A DNA stretch of 64,000 nucleotides. Origin: Myxocyprinus asiaticus (lineage: Eukaryota; Chordata; Actinopteri; Cypriniformes; Catostomidae). The notes beneath the pieces were generated by a model. That model saw only the letters and a program-made list of their open reading frames with translations, did no database searches and was not told the origin of the DNA. The stretch spans positions 24,543,197 through 24,607,196 of the forward strand of contig NC_059356.1 in assembly GCF_019703515.2 (NCBI RefSeq), written 5' to 3'. Positions 34,501 through 47,863 of the stretch are shown piece after piece. The number at the start of each line of letters is the position of its first letter. Position 1 is the stretch's first letter. Both the position numbers and the translations under genes were made by a program.

Positions 34501-37500
34501 CAGTGATTGGTGAGAGCATTTTCAAAGGAAAGTATGGGGGGGGTATGCAATGAAGGTAAATGGTGACTGAGGCTCACATTCAGCCTATTTCCTTTTGTGT
34601 TCTCAGAAGAAAGTAAATCATATGGGTCATAAGTCATTTTTGTTTTCCAGCTGTTCAGACTGCAAGCAACTAAATGGATACTGTACGTCAAATTTGATTT
34701 TTTTCTGTCTTTCTAAAATATGTTTTTTAAAGGTGCACTCAGTAATTTTTTCCTCATTAAAAAAAAAGACATGAACTCCTAAAGACATAAATTGTAATTC
34801 TGCAATATATGTAGGAAATCATGACCACTTCCATCATAATGAAGACTCCAGTCATATCGATAACCTTATAAAAGCTGTTTTATTCTACATAGAGGGGGTC
34901 CCCTCATGGGAGCTGCCATGTTGGAATCACATGACCAGCCAAATACTACTCCCTTAAATAACAGGATGGTTATTGAGATTGACACTTTCACTCATTGATT
35001 AAAGTAATCATGGCTGACTGTGAATACTAAATTTCTACAATGGCATCTGAAACTGAAAACTATTGATTTTAAATGATGCTGCATCCAGGCCCCTAGGTGT
35101 CAGTGTAAGTGCATTTGTAACATTTAGTTTGTCATCTTGGACTTACACTGACACCTAAGGGCCTGGAGGCAGCATAATTTAAAATTAATAGTTTTCAGTT
35201 ACAATGTAAACATTCACTATTCACAGTCAGTCATGATTAATTTAATCCACAAGTAAAAGTGTCCAATAACAGAGCAGTTACTGATATTAAATAGTATTCA
35301 GCTGGGCATGTGATTCTAACATGGCAGCCCCCATGAGGGGACCCACTCCATGTAGCATAAATGAGCTATTATAAGGTTACTGATCTCATGTCATGATTTT
35401 ATACATATGTTTCATAATTACTATTTATTTCTTTAGGAGTAAAACTTTTTTAATGAGGAAAAAAATGAGTCCACAAATGACAGGTTCTCTCCAGTTCTCC
35501 AGTCAAACACTTTGTGCTAGCAGCTTAGATATTTAATTACCTCCCAAAAGTCTTACCTGCAGCAGTCATGAGGGGGTTGAAACAAACACATGTGCCCTCA
35601 TCTTCCAGCTCAACCACATCCACACCACTGATGGGCACCTGCTGTGCCAACTGCTCACCCAACTAACAAATCACATGAACAGCAATGAGATCATTCTTTT
35701 GAAAGAAATGCATCAAAGAATCAGGTCATTCTGACATCTCATTAGACATACTGACACCTCAGCCTATTTCTATAGGACCTGAATAATAAATACAGTGTTT
35801 GTTAATGAGCGAAGCATTTACCCATCTGTTAAGAGCATCGAGGATCTCTCTTTCCCCTGCAAAATATTCCTCTACTGAGCCGCCACTTGACGCTGAAATA
35901 AAAATTAAGAAGGTTGACCATGTATTTGATATGTGCTATCTGTCTGTCATATGATATTATGAACAAACAGTATTGCAAAAATGATAGTCTTAAAGGAGTC
36001 ATATAATATTTTTCCCCTGAGATCTGCTAATAATGTTAGAAAAGTGTTTTGGTGCTATGCATTTAAGACTTATGTAAACACCCTCTTTGGGGGTGAAATG
36101 TGTAACAGCTTTGCTGCGCTTGCACACAGGCTGCCTCCCTAGTAAAATAGACTAGCAAAACTAAGCTGTAAAAATGGCTCATTCTGAAATTTCCCATCTT
36201 TCTGATGTCAGATAGCTGAATATGATTGAACACTTGTTTGCTGTCAGGTATAATACAATTTAGACAGGTTCATCCTTCAATAACAGTCTCTTTGCAAAAT
36301 CTGCACAACACTGTGACAGGATCACAAAACAATTCGCACTGAAATGCTGCACAAACTGTTATAATTGGACTAAAACATTCAGGGACACGTGTGTAGCTTA
36401 TCATTATCCTTCTGCCGGTCTTTAGAAATAATAGTATCTATCCTACTTTCTCTGTATTGCTTCACTGTGACTGGGTGGGCCAAGTTTCCAAATAGGCATC
36501 ATTGTTGTGTAAATGTGGGCAGTCATGTGTTCAATCATATTCAGCTATCTGACATCAGAAAGATGGGAAATTTCAGAATGAGCCATTTTTACAGCTTAGT
36601 TTTGCTAGTCTATTTTACTAGGGAGGACATTTTGAAATGTAGAAACTATAGTGTGTTTTCAAAGTGCACTGAACACTTCTCTTAAGATCAAAGATAAATT
36701 GGCGTTCTAATTATCGTTACAATATAAAAAAAACTCACGTGCACCGGTCTCTTGTGAAAACCTGAAAACGACCACTGGAGAATTCAGTTCATCCTCCACC
36801 TACAAATATCAGAGAGACAGGGTCTAATAAAACCTCTGACACTTCTGAACATAAGACACTTCAGAGGTCTTAATGCCATGCCGTGAGCACTGCCATGTTA
36901 TTGTGAAACTTTTTTCGTATTTGAATGTTTTGATGCAATGTCATGGAGAGGCTTTTGCCTGCTAGCTACTAGTTTGACAGGTCAATCGGAACAATGTGGC
37001 ACATGACCTACGGTCATGCATTTGTGCTGGAATGTCTATATGATGCTGGAACCTTTGTTATAACTACAAGCAGCTTTTGGACATACAACCCTTTCAGTTA
37101 CAGAGTATTCTACCTTAATGATTAGTGGACATTTCCACGACTCAAAACTATGAACAAAAGTTTAACCATTAAAGACATACATCAAGGCAGCAAAACCTTA
37201 AAATATTAACCAAGTAACTCTTTACTGCCTTAAGCCCTATCAGTAAAAAAAAAAAAACAAAAAAAAAAACAAAAAAAAAAATCCCTCAATTTACCAAACA
37301 AAAATGCAAATTCTTTCATCATTTACTCACCCTCAAGTCATTCCAAACCTGCAGGACTTTTTCCCATGGAACACAAAAGGAGTTTCAATTTCAAAGAATT
37401 TCAAAGCTGCTCTTTTCCATAAAAAGAAAGTGAATGGTGACTACAACTGTTGAGCAAATTTCAGCTTTTATCTCACACAAAGTTATCACATGGCTTTATA

Positions 37501-40500
37501 AGGCTTGGAATATAGCGTAAAAATCATACAGACATGCTTTAATGGTGCTTTTTTTTACATTTTGGAGCTTGACAGCCCTTGGTCCCTAGGAATGGGCAAA
37601 ATATTGAATACTTCTGATATAAATCGCAATGATTTTGCTGATGATGTAAAATGAAGCAATATAGTGAATATTATGATGATTTTAATATGCTTTTATTTGG
37701 CCATTAAGTTTCATAAGGAGTGCATCAGTAGACTAATTTCACGATCCTTCAGGGCTACACAATTATGGTTCCAAAATAAGTGGAGTCATTTTTACACACC
37801 TTGTTAATTTACAAAAAATGTTTCAGTAAATATATATTAAGGTAAATAATTATTTTATTAAGCTACTATGTATCATTGTATATAAAATATAAATAAAAGT
37901 GCATATCAATGAAAATGTTTAAATCCATTCTCCCTTCATTTAGTGGAAAACTGGGGGGAAAGTTGCCTTTATTTTTAAACAGATTTGTATTCAATGCCTT
38001 TAAACTATTGAGCCTACTTGGCTACAGTGGCTGTTTGGATAAAATGATGTTCCTCAGATGAAAAAAAAAATATATATATATATATATATATCACTTTTGA
38101 GCCAATTCAGAGCAAATACATAATTATCGAGATATATATTGAATATCGTCACTAGGCTAAAAAATATTGAGATAATTTTTGTAGCCATACTGCCCAGCCC
38201 TACTGGTTCCCATCGTTTTCATTGTATGGAAGAGTGCAGCTATTTGAAGCTAAACTTCTCCTTTGGTATTCAATGGATGAGAAAAAGTCAAATGGCTTTT
38301 GAACAACATGAGGGTGAAGGTAAATTTCATTTTTGAATGAAGTATCCCTTTAAAAACATTTAATTTCACCGTGGTTCCTGTTTCATGGCTGATTTATGAC
38401 TAACTTTACAGTAAAAAGTAAACTTGTATGTGTTAGTGTTAGTATTACAAACAGGAACATCACCCTTTAATTTTGCTCCATCTCTCGCAAAGGCCATATT
38501 AAAGATAATTCTGATTTTCTATAACATAGAATTCCCATGATGACGCATCATCTCTTCATAACGAGGTCCAGCACTGATGCCCAACAAGTAATCAAGCTTT
38601 GTGAAATGACATTTTCTAAATGTTTTGTACATGCCTGTAGCACTGGTAGGCCTTTAATGGAATAAAAGCCTTGAAGCACCAGCACTCATGGGTGACATGG
38701 TGAGGGAGGGAGGGAACAGTGGAGAAACAGTGTGAGTGAAGGGGAGGGAGAGTAGGAGTGGAGTGGAATCAAGCAGGCAGAGAACTGGTCCCACCTACAA
38801 TAGAGAGTATAAGAGAGCCCAGCACGTCCCGCAGCGAGCCCCCGGAGATGGGAGGGACCCGGGAATGAGACACCACATCCTGAAACCAAGGCACCCACGC
38901 TCACTACCACATTATGTATAAGAGCTACACACATTGCTGACGGCACAAACCACACCGCCAACATATACAAATGATGAACATCACTGCTCTTTACCATGTG
39001 TAAAGCCTCGAGAAGAGACACTTCACTGTCAAGGACATCCTAATGGTGGTGACACAGAACACAAGTGTTTGCTTATAAGATTTTTGCCTATATTTTATGA
39101 CTGAAAGGAAAAAGTGATCTCTCTGTAAACTTTCCTTTGTTTTTCTATTTCCAAAATGTTGGAAATGATTTCACTGTATTGAAATATTCAGAATAATAAA
39201 ATGATTTATGGCTGGTTTATGGATATCTCTAATAAAATGTGAATAATGTGCAGCAAAATAATTCTCCGGAAAAGGATAATGTATTAATAAATAGTTTTAT
39301 ATATGACACAGCTTAGCCTTAACGTGGGGCAAGTTGTCACTTGACCATGTTTTTAAAAATACTTTTTTTTTTTTTTTTTACATGTTTTTTGTGTCTATGG
39401 CTCTGTGCTATAGATAGTTTATTATCATTTCAAATGATAGTATTTACTTATGAGATTGTAGCCAGTATTGTCTAAATGATAGGATGAATGAAAGAGCAGG
39501 CCAGTGATACATGAAAAGGAATTAAATATTTATTATCATATAGAACAAAAATATTTACAAATATGTCAGTAATCTAATCAATATTATCCTAAATGTTTCA
39601 GCTGAAATATATTTTGTGATTATTTCTGGTTGTAAATGGCAAAAAAGTCTGCCAAGGTTGTTGATTTCACCAAAACTTTAATAAGAGATGGAGCAGACCA
39701 TGAAATGAGGACAGAGGAAATATAGAATTTTCCAAAGTAGTGAAAATTAAGGGTTTGAGAGACCAAAATCTTTCCTATTCACATACTAATTTGGGACTGT
39801 GGTTTAACTCTACAAGACTCTTTCCCAACCTACAGCTGAATGGATAAAGACAAGTTCACCTACCGAGGTCTTTATTGAAGCCAGTGTCTTTAAGTGCTCC
39901 AACAGCTGTTGACTCTACAGAGAAACAGATCAATTGAGTGAACTTCCAATGAGGTCAGGGAAATTTCTTGTAGTGTTTAAAGTACTTTACGTATGCAACA
40001 GTGCATCGGATTATCTAAATGAAGTTGATATGGTACTCACTAGCTGCGCGGAATGCTTAATCCTCTCTACAATCCCATCGTGCCCAAGGTACTGCAGGGA
40101 CAACCAGAGTGGCAAAGCCCGCAGCTTCTCTACTGGTTGGCTGGAAGTCAGACCAGCCTCAAGAGACTGCCCCCAGCAGGTAGGGAGGACAAAAAGTATG
40201 ATGTATGCTTTAAAGGTACATTTAGTAATTTTTCCCACATTAAAAATGTTTTTCTTCTAAAGAAATAAACAGTCATTTTAAAACATATATACAAAATCAT
40301 GAGCACTCACATGAGATGAAGACTCATGGAGAGGGTCCCTTCATGGGTGCTGCCATGTTATGATCACATGACCAGCCGAATACTACTCACAAATGCCATT
40401 TCTCAATATGCATTCTTATTTGTTCTTACATTCTTGTGAACTCGTTCGACGTCATCATCCACTGCCAAAGTTCAATTCCAATACTCAAGAACGCAAGTAC

Positions 40501-41833
40501 CAAAAATGCATAAAATTACCCAGTTGTGTTCTTGATCAGGCCGAATATCGAGGAGTCCAGGATAACAAACACATAAATTACTGAGTGCACCTTTAACATA
40601 AGTCATACTCTTGGATTATAGGTGAATTCAGTCATTTGTTGTTCAGTCATCTGCCATGTTGCGCTGGCCTATGTGGCAGTCGTCTTGGATTTATACTGAC
40701 ACCTAGTGGCATGGATGCTTCATCAATGCTTTATAAAATTTGCTTTTCACAGTCAGTCATGATGTATTCATTCTGCAAGTGAATTTGTCCAATAACCTGA
40801 GATAAAATGAGTAGTACTAGGCTGGTCATGTGAGCTCAACATGGCGGCCCCATGAGACAACCAGCACCACGTAAAATAAATCAGCTTTTATTAGGCTCCT
40901 GATATGACTGGAGTCTTCAGTCATATCAGTGTTTCTTGATGTTGTTTCTTTACAGTGTGTTGTTCAGTACATAGTTATACTGGTCAGTATATCTATTCAC
41001 TGACCAGAGCTGGATCCTCATGTCTGTAGAGAGTGACAGCTGGCACTGCTGGCAGACCCAACCATGGGCCTGGGGTTAAAGTCATACTGTCACATTTGGT
41101 AGCCGCCTTGAGAGGCAGAGAGAAAGAGAAAAATTTGGGCTGTCAAAATAAGAGCACTCTCCCAGCCACAGGAAACAAATATTGGCCTATATGCATGCAA
41201 AAAAACAAAACAAAACAAAACAAAAAACACACCAACATACCGTGACAGTGGAGGAGACCTGACCAAGAGCAAGTGTTGCCAAATTCACCCTGAGAGAGTG
41301 GCAAAGACAGTCAAAAAATTACAACAACTATTACCAACCATGACAGCCGAGGCTGTAATCTATAGCGTAAAGCCTTTAATTATTTAAAAAAGTAAATTAT
41401 ATATATTAAAAAAAGGGACCAACTGATACCAACCCCTCGACATGGAGCCACATGTTGTATTGAACGCAGAGCTCTTTCAGACGACTGAGTTTGTCTGTGT
41501 GACCTGCACCTGGCGTTCCTGAGAGTAGAGTTACATTTTAAGGATTGCTTACAAAATTGACCATTAATTGCTTGCTAAAACTAATAAAAGTCCAACGACA
41601 AACTGACCAGCATTCGCGATCAACAACAGTGGAACCTTCCCTGAGTCCTGATCATCTTTAATCAGCTTGTCAAGCAATGCAACATCCTATGGAAAGACAA
41701 TCCAATTTAAACACATAAACACACAAGTTTTACAGACAACACCTTCACATTAAAGAATAGTTCACAAAAATAAGAAACTTTTGTCACACAAAGGGATTTG
41801 TTTTTAATGTATATCATAATCTAACTTTTTCAA

Positions 41834-41909
<76 letters not shown>

Positions 41910-44726
41910 TACATTATGACAGAAAAAAAAAAAAACTTCTTACCATTTGGTGCAAGGAACCAAACATCGTGTTACAGGGTACAATACAAAGACTTGACAG
42001 AGGCAGTCCCAGCTGAAAAGTAAACACAAAAGATTTTTGCCTAATCAAAACAAACAGTACTAACTTTGGTAATATAGTGTAAAAATGTGAACCATTTCAG
42101 ATCTGTAGCATAGAGGAGTGATTTAGAGGTTACATTGTACCTGGCAGCAGAGATGTTGTCCCAGGCCAGCTCTGCATGCAGCACTTTGGTAAATAACAGG
42201 CTGTTTATTGCTGAGCACAGTAAAGCCCTCGGTAGCATAGTCCTCATAATGAGTATGAATGACCAAACGGCACACCTTCAGCAGCCCTTCGCAGTCATCT
42301 TCGTGGTAATAAGCTGAGCCATTTTCATATCTATTAAAATTAACTGATTAAAACATAATTTAAACCATGCTTGATACAAATGAACAGCATTACTGCTTTT
42401 ATTTAATCTTGTGTACCATATCTGTGATAAATGATGATGGGAGTACACTGGTGAAATCAGTTCAGCATTAAATCTATCATTATTGTAATAAAAACCCTGA
42501 ATGTTTTGCCTCCTATGCTTTTCCAAGAAAAGACACTGCTGATAAAATTTGCTGAGGGGAACTAATGGTGAAGCCTCTTACCAATGCTGCAAAACAAATC
42601 TCTATAAATAGCTTTACACCACTGAAAAGTGTTTGTATGCCTGGGAAAAGAGAACTCAGCATACTTGAAAAGCCTGCAGAGCCAGAGAGTGGTATCCGAC
42701 AGGATGCGTGTGGTCAGCTTTCTCAGTCTTTCTCGATCCAGGACAGAAATATATGCGGCCAGACTGTGTCCCAACAGAGCCATGTGTCCCTGCTCTCCAA
42801 CATAATGCATCCTGCTGAAGAGCCAAACATTGCTTAATGGCACCACTCAGATAAGGAATGACATGTTCTCAATGCAATACAACAATGCTGTGCCCTACCG
42901 ATGACCCTGCATGTCATCATTTTCATGCATCAGGTTCTGGACTAGCTGGAGTATGCTCACAACATCCTGTCCACTGCAGAAAGAAATAGGGGGAAAGAAA
43001 GGCGATTTAAAAAAAGGGTTTTGACATTGAGAAATATTTGTGAAGATAGCTTATAACATGCATTAACTTTTAATGTAAATTGTACTTTACAGCTTAGATA
43101 CAATGTAAATCAGTCTCACATACTCTCCTTGCAAGGGTCCTGGAATAGCTTTCCAACTCAGCTTTCTTCTTGCTTTGACCTGTTCTGTCTCCCTGCATTC
43201 ACACAATATTACAAACATTACACCTGAAAACTTAAAAGGAATAGTTCACCCAAAAAAAAAATTATTCTTTCATCATTTACTCCACCTCATGCCATCCCAG
43301 ATGTGTATGACTTTCTTTCATCTGCTGAATACATACAAATATTTTTAGAAGAATATCTCAGATATGTAGGTCCACACAACACAAGTGAATCGTGAACAGA
43401 ACTCTGAAGCTCCAAAAAGCGCATAAAGGCAGCATAAAAGTAATCCATAAGACTCCAGTGGTTAAATCCATATCTTCAGAAGGGATCCAATCTGTTTTGG
43501 GTGAGAACTGACCTAAATATAACTCCTTTTTCACTATAAATCTCAACATCAGCAGTCTCCATAGCGATTATAATTTCAAGTTCAGTTACACTTCCTATAG
43601 TGCCATCTATCGCTCTGTGCATGCGTCAAGCACTAGGAAGTGTTATCGAGCTTGAAATCAGGAATGTGCCTAGAAAATGCAATGGCAAGATATACAGTGA
43701 AAAGGAGCTATATTTTGGTCTGTTCTCACCCAAAACCAACTGGATCACTTCAGAAGACATGGATTAAACCACTGGAGCCTTTATGTGATTTATGGACCTT
43801 CACAGTTCTGGCCTCCATTCACTTGCATTGTACTGACCTACAGTGCTGAAATTTGCTTCTAAAAATCTTCATTTGTGTTGTGCAGAAGAAAGAAAGTCAT
43901 ACACATCTGGGATGGCATGAGGGTGAGTAAATCATGAGATAATTTTCATTTATGGGTGAACTATCCCTTTAAATTTATTATGTTTTTAGAGGCCTATGAA
44001 TGTTTTTAACATTTCTTGAAGAGGGTTTGAAAGTAAACAACTAATTGCAAATATAATAACGGTGGAAATAACAGTGAATCTCACAATTTTCCACTTTCCA
44101 AAATCTTCATGGCATCAGAGAGATGGTTCCCCATCTTGGCAAGTGTAGGGTCCATCATCTGCAAATACAGAGCATGATGCATTATTACAAGTGTCCTTGC
44201 TCACCAATGGCATTTTATTAAAATACAGGAGAACTCGCAAACTTGATGACAATGGCTGGTCAAAAAGTAGATCTATAACACATTTCCTATCACATCAAAT
44301 AAAATGATTCCTCAAGCTTTAACAAAACTCATCAGATTACACCTGTAGGGCAATTTCACTGTCTGCATGAGAGAGGAAGGAACATTTAGTCTCTGCCCTT
44401 TAATGAAAATAGGGCATAATATTACACAAAGCAAACAATAGAAAAAATATATATAATACACATAAAAATGCTTTATATTTGCATTTATATTTATAATTGC
44501 AAAATTATCTCAAATAAGTGCCTAATGTTTTCCTGAATATCATGCTTGCCATCTCGTCTGTTCTCACTCGTTCTATTGATTCCTGTTATTCAGAATACAG
44601 GGTGTGTTTTAGACGTGTTTTAAAACCTGTCGGATGACAATGCTCACTTAATTATAATACAAAGTAAAATCGTTTCTCATCTGGCACAACCACCTTGTCC
44701 AGACCAGGAAAGATATCTAGTGTCAT
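31553..44726 (-). CDS. pdxdc1: pdxdc1, pyridoxal-dependent decarboxylase domain protein 1, complete
   Basis: Twenty-three coding exons in phase: 44726-44694, 44158-44085, 43192-43124, 42973-42899, 42811-42665, 42330-42141, 42012-41944, 41686-41608, 41518-41434, 41289-41241, 41106-41005, 40166-40041, 39914-39864, 36799-36739, 35892-35822, 35662-35557, 34488-34317, 34038-33920, 33821-33700, 33601-33509, 32251-32155, 32045-31947, 31782-31553. Total 2319 nt, 772 residues (human about 788). Landmarks: G-E-Q-G-H-M-A-L-L-G-H-S-L, R-K-L-T-T-R-I-L-S-D-T-T-L-W-L-C, H-V-E-G-V-N-L-A-T-L-A-L-G and K-C-D-S-M-T-L-T-P-G-P-W-L-G, whose Lys is the likely PLP site. The C-terminal half has N-M-T-E-V-V-R-K-G-I-Q-E-A and S-V-L-N-W-F-S-P-V-Q. 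The start exon gives M-T-L-D-I-F-P-G-L-D-K, in line with the human L-E-K-I-A-D-P junction. The enzyme's substrate is not established. No breaks seen. Confidence 0.96.
32411..33094. mobile_element. MITE family A in pdxdc1 intron
   Basis: Left AGTAGTTCACCTCAAAATG, right GGTGAACTATCCCTTTAA, with an inverted hairpin core (ATAGATCAATATTTAAACCC facing CTTAAATATTGATCTGTTT). Confidence 0.75.
34727..35480. mobile_element. MITE family C in pdxdc1 intron
   Basis: Left end TTAAAGGTGCACTCAGTAAT. Inner arms are inverted: GTCCCCTCATGGGAGCTGCC at the left faces GGCAGCCCCCATGAGGGGAC at the right. The right terminus is degraded. Confidence 0.7.
35990..36690. mobile_element. palindromic element (family D-like end) in pdxdc1 intron
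   Basis: Left end TTAAAGGAGTCATATAATAT resembles the element at 47328. Inside are two nearly identical inverted arms of about 100 bp, 36136-36235 and about 36525-36625, starting CCTAGTAAAATAGACTAGC on one strand and the other. The right terminus was not located. Confidence 0.6.
37290..38354. mobile_element. MITE family A split by a hAT-like element
   Basis: Outer pieces are family A (CATCATTTACTCACCCTC at the left; GAATGAAGTATCCCTTTAA at the right). The middle, 37587-38199, is a separate insertion, listed on its own. Confidence 0.65.
37587..38199. mobile_element. nested hAT-like MITE (TAGG..TGGGCA ends)
   Basis: Ends TAGGAATGGGCAAAATATTG and CATACTGCCCAGCCCTA are inverted. The flanks TGGTCCC and TGGTTCCC look like an imperfect target duplication. 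No coding capacity. Confidence 0.5.
40209..40596. mobile_element. MITE family C, short copy
   Basis: TTAAAGGTACATTTAGTAAT at the left and ATTACTGAGTGCACCTTTAA at the right. It lies in pdxdc1 intron 11 (between the exons at 41005 and 40166). Confidence 0.75.
40640..40935. repeat. MITE family C fragment
   Basis: Core of family C without ends: TACTGACACCTAGTGGCATG and ACATGGCGGCCCCATGAG. Confidence 0.6.
41837..41909. repeat. (TA)n(CA)n compound microsatellite
   Basis: About 50 bases of TA followed by about 20 of AC, in a pdxdc1 intron. Confidence 0.95.
43228..43973. mobile_element. MITE family A in pdxdc1 intron
   Basis: AAAGGAATAGTTCACCCAAA at the left; GGGTGAACTATCCCTTTAA at the right; standard core including ATCCATAAGACTCCAGTGG. 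Confidence 0.8.
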
Positions 44727-45260
44727 TCCTTGTCCTCGTGCACGTCACGCTGCAACACAACGTTTGAATTTTCAGTACCACTCATTCTATCATTATTATT
44801 TGTCATAGTAACCAACACTGCCGATTACCAAAAATGGAACCCTTATTTTGAGCAGTACTTTCACATTGAAATCACTGGGCACTAACAGCAAATGCTTAGT
44901 TTTTACGGCTTATATTAAATCATCATCATCTATTAAAACCGCATCATCATCACCACCACCACCTCTATGATAGCAAGGCATTTATAAAGTAGAATGGGCT
45001 TCCTGCACTTTAATCAAATGAGAGAGTAATTCAGGAAATGATATGCTACATTACATTACCTTCACGGGCGGCTTCTCCGTGCAATGTTGAAAGCCCAGTC
45101 GCAGGGGCTCTCCGCGTCCCTATTTGTTATCGCAGGCTTTATATTTTAAGAAAACAAATCCAAGAAGCACAAAAATCCAGCTCACGTATCCTTGCTCAAC
45201 ATTTGTGTAGTCAATTGAATGGTGTGACTTCCTGGTGTCTCTCTCCACGCTGGCAGCGCT
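44727..45260 (-). other. pdxdc1 5' untranslated exons and promoter side
   Basis: The start exon extends back to an acceptor (TGTGTTGCAG, boundary near 44751). Upstream, a donor (GAAG|GTAATG, near 45064) ends a GC-richer stretch reaching about 45260, a good candidate for the noncoding first exon. It contains no in-frame ATG joined to the coding region. The mpv17l remnant starts about 1.2 kb away on the other strand, so the two were head to head. Confidence 0.45.
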
Positions 45261-46902
45261 GACGTAGACTAAACAGACGCCCCTTTACAGTGACAGTTTA
45301 CTCCAAAGCCAGAGATCTTCTACACTTAAAAAAAAAACCAATTTTTTTTTTTTTTTACCATAGTAGAGAGCGTTACGGTCAACTAGCGTGTTACGACAGT
45401 AATTCACATTTTGCGGATACTATTCAAATGAATGGAGAGAGCCGTAAATTGACACCTACCTGTCGTAAAATTGTCCGCGTCTTCTCTTATAAAACAATTT
45501 TCCTGTAGTAAACTCCACACATAGTTCACTCCAAAAGGATTTTTTAGTGTAAAACATTGTGAATATTAGCGAACAGGCGGTAAATTGATGAGTTGTTTCC
45601 TCACAAAAGCAGTTTATTCAGCACACTGATGCATCTCCTCCATAGACATACATTCAAAAAGAACGGCCTTTGGTCTCCTCGCCAGTGTACCGCCGCGTTA
45701 TGCATTTTGTTGTTAACTGTGTAGGCTTCATTGGTAGAAGGGCTCTGCCAAAACAATGACATGTAAATGATGCAGTGGTTGTCAAAGCCTGGGATAAACA
45801 GTCATAACCTGAGGCGTTGAGGAAACGTTTTTAAAATACAGACGACAATGAAGCATCAATAAGTGGATGGTTGTGAAGTTATGCAAATCAAGAAATGAAA
45901 TTATCACTCAAACAGTGTTACAGAGCATAGCGTTCAATTTTCCTATATAAGAATAGGATATGTTAACATTTGAAGCATTAAAATGCACGACTCAGTAAAT
46001 AATAACCTAACCAACATAAAAATCAACTCACTCGACTTGTCTTGTCGTGTATGGTCAATATCTATTATATACAGATCAGATTGAAGCGCGACACCGAGAA
46101 GGCGCGGGAGCGCGCGGGCAGATTAATGCAGAATTTGAGCACTTGACTAAGTAACGAGAAACTGCTGATGACTGTATGAATGCGGAGAGGAAGCTTTTTT
46201 TTTTTTTTTTTTGCTTTGCCTATTAATGTTAAAGAAGATGGACTGAACCAAAAGTTCCTCGTTATGCCTGTTGTAGGCTACACTAAGAATTACAATGAGC
46301 TGTCAAACACTTAACCGGTAATTTATTGCAACGTCTTTTAAATATATAGAGCCATGCAAACTGACTAAATAACTGACTGAATGCTCAATTGAATTGTTCA
46401 TTAGTGTGTTTGGTTTGTAATATGCATGAGCTTAGCTATACGGCCGTCTGTCTATGTCAGGTCTGGTGAAAACGTTTCCAACGCTTAAGAAGTAAACCAA
46501 ATTTTCGTTGTGTTGCCCTGGATAACTAATGTCACGTTGTACGGATGTTTGTTCGCGGGTGTGGATTTTGTCCATCAGTGTCTCACGCAGAGAGATGAGA
46601 TCAACTGGAGGCACACGAGAAATGTGGCGATTGTGGTCCTCAGTATCCAGGGTAACTTCAATTACTTTTGGTTATGGGCCTTGGAACGTCGTTTCCCGGG
46701 AAGATCTTCCGCAAACTGTATTTGGACCAAACTTTTGCATCACCTTTGGCCACCAGTGTCTTCTACACAGGTACTGTATCAATGTTGACCAAATAGTATT
46801 ACAATATAATAAATATATTGGACATTTGATGCTTGATCTATAAGGTTTTCTGTAGATTAGGGATATTCAGTGCTCTCACCTGTATTTCAAGCGTCTAATC
46901 TG

Positions 46903-47303
46903 TTAAAGGTGTGCTCAGTATTTTTTCCCCATTATAAAGTTTTACTTCTAAAAACATGAATTGTAATTTTGAAACTTATGTATGTAATCATGACCACTCA
47001 CATGAGATGAGGACTCTAGTCATATCAGTAACCTTAAAAGCTGTTTTATTCTACATGGAGGGTGTCCCCTCCTGGGGGCTGCCATGTTGGGATCACATGA
47101 CCAGCTGAATACTACTCGCTTAATCTCAGTTACCAGCTTGTTATTGGATACTTTCACTCTTGGATTAAATTAATCATGGTTGATTGTGAATGGTGACTTT
47201 CTACAATGGCATCTGTAACTAAAAACTATTGATTTTGAATGATGCTGCATCCACACCACTAGGAGTCACTAAGTCCAAGATGACACTAACAAAAGGTTAC
47301 TGA
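46903..47303. mobile_element. MITE family C in mpv17l intron
   Basis: TTAAAGGTGTGCTCAGTATT at the left; AGGTTACTGAGTGCAG at the right; core GTCCCCTCCTGGGGGCTGCC. Confidence 0.7.
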
Positions 47304-47327
47304 GTGCAGTGCACAATGCCCTCTGTC

Positions 47328-47863
47328 TTAAAAAGGGTCATGACATGCCTTTTTTTATTTTAATAATTTCTTTTAGCTTCACTTATGTTATTAGCACAGT
47401 AAAGTGTTTTTGCACAAAAAAACAGTCATATATTTGTAAAACATGACCATTTTCCACCCTCATTCTTACACTCTGTCAGAAACACTCGGTTTTGGTGCTG
47501 CTTCTCCTTTAAGACTTGACCGTAAACGCCCACTGTTATGATTGGCTCTCTGCTCTTGACTGATCTGCTCTCTACTTGCCATCTGACTGCTCACCGCTGC
47601 TGGGCGGGGCCACGGAAGTGGTAAGGTAAATTAGGTGTTGTTGTGGAGGCGGTCAGATGCAAATTTCTTACACAGTGTGACATCACAATGTGGAGGAAGT
47701 AGAGAACAAGTCGTTTTGGCAGCTTGGTTTGAACAAATGCAATTTTTGCAGTGAGGAGGAAGTTTTGAGTTCTGAAACTTACATTATATTTTTAAAGTAC
47801 AATGACCTCTTATATGTCAAAAGATCAAGGACAATTTTATTACTTATGTCTTGACCCCTTTAA
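47328..47863. mobile_element. MITE family D, complete copy
   Basis: Ends are inverted: AAAAGGGTCATGACATGCC at the left, ATGTCTTGACCCCTTTAA at the right. The middle is GC-richer and gene-free. Confidence 0.65.

Noticed and set aside
38686..39021. 111-codon minus-strand frame in a GC-rich patch
   Set aside because: Intronic to pdxdc1, biased composition, no family resemblance. Only the small exon-like piece at its upstream end is kept as a weak finding.
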